Source: Salinibaculum litoreum (GTDB lineage Archaea; Halobacteriota; Halobacteria; Halobacteriales; Haloarculaceae). Taken from it: a stretch of 64,000 bases of DNA. Below are positions 61,403-64,000 of this stretch, piece after piece. The stretch spans positions 1 to 64,000 of the forward strand of contig CP046868.1 of NCBI GenBank assembly GCA_009789175.1, given 5' to 3'. Each line of letters begins with the position of its first letter. Position 1 is the stretch's first letter. A program made the position numbers and the translations under genes. The notes under the pieces were generated by a model. The model did no database searches. It was not told the origin of the DNA and worked only from the letters and a program-made list of their open reading frames with translations.

Positions 61403-61987
61403 ATGGCAGAGCTCGTGACCGGCGACGGCACTGACGTCGACGAAGGTGCCACAGTCGGCTACGAGTACGCCACTGACTGCGGACCGACGGTCCTGGGTGA
61501 CGACTCCACAGTCCGACACGGATCGATACTGTACGGGGACGTTCGTGCGGGAGACGAGTTCGTCACGGGACACGGGGTCCTCGTCAGAGAAGAGTCGACG
61601 TTCGGCGACGACGTCGTCGTCGGGACCGACACGGTGATCGACGGTCGCGTCGATGTCGGGTCTCACGTCAGTATTCAGACCGGCGTCTACGTCCCTCCGG
61701 AGAGCACTATCGGCGACAACGTGTTCCTCGGACCTCGGGCCGTGTTAACGAACGACGCATACCCCGTCCGCCAGGAGGAGACACTCGACGGTCCGACTAT
61801 CGAAGACGGCGTCTCCATCGGCGCGAACGCGACGATACTGCCGGGCGTCACCGTCGGCGCGGGGTCGTTTGTCGCCGCGGGTGCCGTCGTCGACCGCGAC
61901 GTTCCTCCGGATACCCTGGCGATGGGCGTCCCAGCGGAGTTCGGGCCGCTACCGGGCGTTCTCGAAGGTGGGAATCAGATAGCATGA
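61403..61987 (+). CDS. Hexapeptide-repeat acetyltransferase (WbpD-like)
   Basis: The 194-residue left-handed beta-helix protein has many (I/V)G-x4 repeats (VGYEYATDCGPTVLGDDSTV, VSIGANATILPGVTVGAGSF, VAAGAVVDRDVPPDTLAMGV) and the catalytic-type LTNDAYPVR loop. It resembles WbpD, which N-acetylates the 3-amino group of UDP-2-acetamido-3-amino-sugar uronates. It overlaps the aminotransferase gene by 4 bp (ATGA). Confidence 0.85.
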   Translation: MAELVTGDGTDVDEGATVGYEYATDCGPTVLGDDSTVRHGSILYGDVRAGDEFVTGHGVLVREESTFGDDVVVGTDTVIDGRVDVGSHVSIQTGVYVPPESTIGDNVFLGPRAVLTNDAYPVRQEETLDGPTIEDGVSIGANATILPGVTVGAGSFVAAGAVVDRDVPPDTLAMGVPAEFGPLPGVLEGGNQIA

Positions 61988-63063
61988 GTGTCCCGATAGC
62001 TTCCCCGGACCTGGACGACGCGGAACGGAAACGCGTCGTCGAGGTCCTGGAGGACGGTCACCTCGCTGACGGTCCGCTCGTCCGGCAGTTCGAATCCGAG
62101 TTCGCCGAGTTCTGCGGCGCGGACCGCGGAGTCGCGACGTCGAACGGAACGACGGCGCTACACGCCGCGTTTCGTGGGCTCGGCATCGGAGAGGGCGACC
62201 GCGTCATCACGACGCCGTTTTCGTTCGTCGCCAGCGCGAACGCGATCAGGTTCGCGGGCGCGGAACCGGTGTTCGCCGACATCGACCCGGAGACGTACAA
62301 CCTCGACCCCCACGCGGTCGAAGAGATAGCAAGCGCGGGCGACGTCGACGCTATCCTCGCCGTACATCTCTACGGCCTGCCCGCCGAGATGGACCACCTC
62401 CGAGATATCGCCGACGACCACGACCTCGCTCTGATCGAGGACGCCGCGCAGGCACACGACGGCGAGTACGACGGCGAACCGGTCGGTTCCCTCGGCGACG
62501 CCGCCTGCTTCTCGTTCTATCCGACGAAGAACATGACGACGGGCGAGGGCGGCATGATCACCACCGACCGCGATGAGGTCGCCGACCGCGCCGCGCGGTT
62601 CATCAATCACGGGCGCACGGACACGTACGAACACGCCGAGGTCGGACACAACTTCCGGATGACGAGTATCGCGGCGGCCATCGGTCGCGCCCAACTGGAG
62701 AAACTCCCCGGCAACGTCGCGGACCGTCGCTCGAACGCGGCGCGGATCACCGAAGCAGTTCGCGATGCCCCGTCGCTGACCCCGCCGGCCGAACCGGACG
62801 GTCGGCGACACGCGTACCACCAGTACACGGTTCGATGCGAAGACCGCGAGGCGTTCCGGACACATCTAGAGAGCCGTGACGTGGCCACGAGCGTCTACTA
62901 CCCTCGGCCGATTCACGACCAACCGGCGTACGCTGACGTGTCCGCCGACGCTCCGGAGGCCGAGCGAGCGAGCAATGAGGTGGTTTCGCTCCCGGTGCAT
63001 CAGGGGCTCTCCCAGGACGACATCAGACAGATCACTGACTGCGTCAACACTTATCATGACTAA
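61984..63063 (+). CDS. DegT/DnrJ/EryC1 sugar aminotransferase (WbpE-like)
   Basis: The 359-residue PLP enzyme has TSNGTTALHAAFRGLGIGEG, IEDAAQAHDGEYDGEPVGSL and the Schiff-base lysine Lys182 in FSFYPTKNMTTGEGG. The family transaminates keto-sugar nucleotides. Placed between an acetyltransferase and a dehydrogenase, it is probably the WbpE step of the same pathway. It overlaps the next gene by 8 bp. Confidence 0.9.
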   Translation: MSVPIASPDLDDAERKRVVEVLEDGHLADGPLVRQFESEFAEFCGADRGVATSNGTTALHAAFRGLGIGEGDRVITTPFSFVASANAIRFAGAEPVFADIDPETYNLDPHAVEEIASAGDVDAILAVHLYGLPAEMDHLRDIADDHDLALIEDAAQAHDGEYDGEPVGSLGDAACFSFYPTKNMTTGEGGMITTDRDEVADRAARFINHGRTDTYEHAEVGHNFRMTSIAAAIGRAQLEKLPGNVADRRSNAARITEAVRDAPSLTPPAEPDGRRHAYHQYTVRCEDREAFRTHLESRDVATSVYYPRPIHDQPAYADVSADAPEAERASNEVVSLPVHQGLSQDDIRQITDCVNTYHD

Positions 63064-64000
63064 GACCAGAGTTGGAGTCATCGGTGTCGGCAGTATGGGC
63101 CGACACCATGCGCGGGTGTATCGAGAGTTACCGAACGCCGAACTGTTCGCCGTCGCCGATGCTGATTCGGACCGCGCACAGGAGGTTGCCGACGATTACG
63201 ACGCGCGGGTCCTCTCGACCGAGGGGCTGCTTAACGCGGTCGACGCGGTGTCGATAACGGTCCCGACGGAGTATCACTACGCGGTCGCGCGAGACGCGAT
63301 AGACCACGGAACGCACGTTCTCGTCGAGAAACCGCTCGTCGACGACCCGGATGCAGGGCGCGAACTCGTCGAGTGCGCGGACGAGGCCGGACTCACCTTG
63401 CAGGTCGGTCACATCGAGCGGTTCAACCCCGCGGTCCAGACGCTCCAGGATATCGTCCCCGACCTGGACGTGATCGCGGTCGACGCCCGGCGACTGGGCC
63501 CCCCGGTCGACCGCGAGATCAGCGATAGCGTCGTCCTCGATCTCATGATCCACGACATCGACATCGTGCTCTCGCTCGTCGACAACGACCTCGAAACCGT
63601 CGAATCGTTCCGAACCGGAGACGATCCGTACGTGGCGGCGTCGCTACAGTTCGAAAACGACACCGTCGGGACGCTGACGGCGAGCCGCGTCACTCAGGAG
63701 CGAGTGCGTCAGCTGTCTATCACGGCCCGCGAGTGCCAGGTCAACGTCGACTACATGGAACAGACGGTTCAGATACACCGTCACTCCCTCCCTGAGTACG
63801 TCGAGACGAACGGCGACGTCCGCTATCGGAACGAGAACGTCATCGAGCGGCCGACCGTCGACAACGGGGAACCACTGAAGAAGGAACTCGCGTCGTTCGT
63901 CGAGGCCGCGACGACGGGCGAAGAGCCCGAGGTAACGGGGGACGACGGGATCCGTGCCCTGGAGGTCGCCAGAACTATCGACCGGACGGCGTCCGACCGA
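63056..64000 (+). CDS. Gfo/Idh/MocA-type sugar dehydrogenase (WbpB-like), partial
   Basis: The frame runs from the ATG at 63056 to the window edge without a stop (315 codons). It starts TKTRVGVIGVGSMGRHHARV (Rossmann fold GxGxxG), with VSITVPTEYHYAVARDAIDH, VLVEKPLVDDPDAG (the EKP motif) and LQVGHIERFNPAVQTL. The family oxidises sugar nucleotides with NAD(P). With the two genes before it, it would complete a WbpB-E-D set for a 2,3-diamino-sugar uronate used in surface glycans. Confidence 0.88.
   Translation, partial: MTKTRVGVIGVGSMGRHHARVYRELPNAELFAVADADSDRAQEVADDYDARVLSTEGLLNAVDAVSITVPTEYHYAVARDAIDHGTHVLVEKPLVDDPDAGRELVECADEAGLTLQVGHIERFNPAVQTLQDIVPDLDVIAVDARRLGPPVDREISDSVVLDLMIHDIDIVLSLVDNDLETVESFRTGDDPYVAASLQFENDTVGTLTASRVTQERVRQLSITARECQVNVDYMEQTVQIHRHSLPEYVETNGDVRYRNENVIERPTVDNGEPLKKELASFVEAATTGEEPEVTGDDGIRALEVARTIDRTASDR

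Noticed and set aside
1..64000. tRNA, rRNA or CRISPR arrays
   Set aside because: No cloverleaf-type TPsiC words in context, no rRNA-like conserved stretches and no regularly spaced palindromic repeats with unique spacers were seen. The 18-bp array has no spacers.

Overview
The window is high-GC DNA from a halophilic archaeon (class Halobacteria). The proteins are strongly acidic and the families are typical of that class: HalX response regulators, HalOD1 output domains, bacterio-opsin-activator (BAT/HTH_10) regulators, halocyanin, Orc1/Cdc6, archaeal XPB, Tat lipoproteins and many small CxxC zinc-ribbon proteins. I cannot assign a genus. I saw no rRNA, tRNA or CRISPR array.

Layout. 0-17 kb: mostly core-like genes. 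These are a YHS protein overlapping a family-4 uracil-DNA glycosylase without Fe-S cysteines, an isolated nuoB-nuoCD pair of complex I, UspA, a large BAT sensor-regulator, a glycosyltransferase, a beta-propeller lipoprotein and small zinc-ribbon, DUF5806 and TRAM proteins. 15.5-18.1 kb: an ABC-2 exporter whose permease has an in-frame amber codon. 18.1-19.6 kb: transposon debris. 19.6-25.2 kb: a secreted acidic protein next to a membrane-anchored winged-helix regulator, then metabolic and small regulatory genes. 25.4-27.0 kb: a partition-like module of 18-bp phased repeats, parA and an acidic partner gene. 27-30.3 kb: aldo/keto reductase, a HalOD1 protein, glutaredoxin-like protein and peroxiredoxin.

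30.5-36.3 kb is the most unusual gene neighbourhood. It holds a four-copy DUF2249 protein, a BAT-type regulator, a MIP18/DUF59-like Fe-S assembly homologue, a TusA-like protein overlapping a CopD-like membrane protein, a CGCGG-type candidate radical-SAM-modified peptide with no radical-SAM enzyme in the window, and a protein of unknown function. 37-39.6 kb: CapA-like protein and a second aldo/keto reductase.

39.7-52.7 kb carries two replication-origin modules about 11 kb apart. Each has its own orc1/cdc6 gene and a distinct family of origin-recognition-box (ORB) repeats around AT-rich DNA. Between them lie a tungstate transporter (tupABC) with a ModE/TOBE regulator, a RecA/KaiC-like protein lacking a Walker A motif, a HalX regulator, XPB helicase, halocyanin and extra ORB-like sites.

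53-61 kb: HalOD1 and winged-helix regulators, a MITE-sized inverted repeat, a frameshifted zinc-finger gene, then cell-surface genes (DUF1616, membrane hydrolase, FemAB-like, phosphodiesterase-like). The window ends in an overlapping acetyltransferase, aminotransferase and dehydrogenase operon of the WbpD/E/B type, with the last gene cut by the window edge. Several genes are broken by a single base change (at about 600, 16,024 and 55,294), so decay or assembly error should be kept in mind. Short tandem duplications of 26-43 bp recur at gene 3' ends and in gaps.
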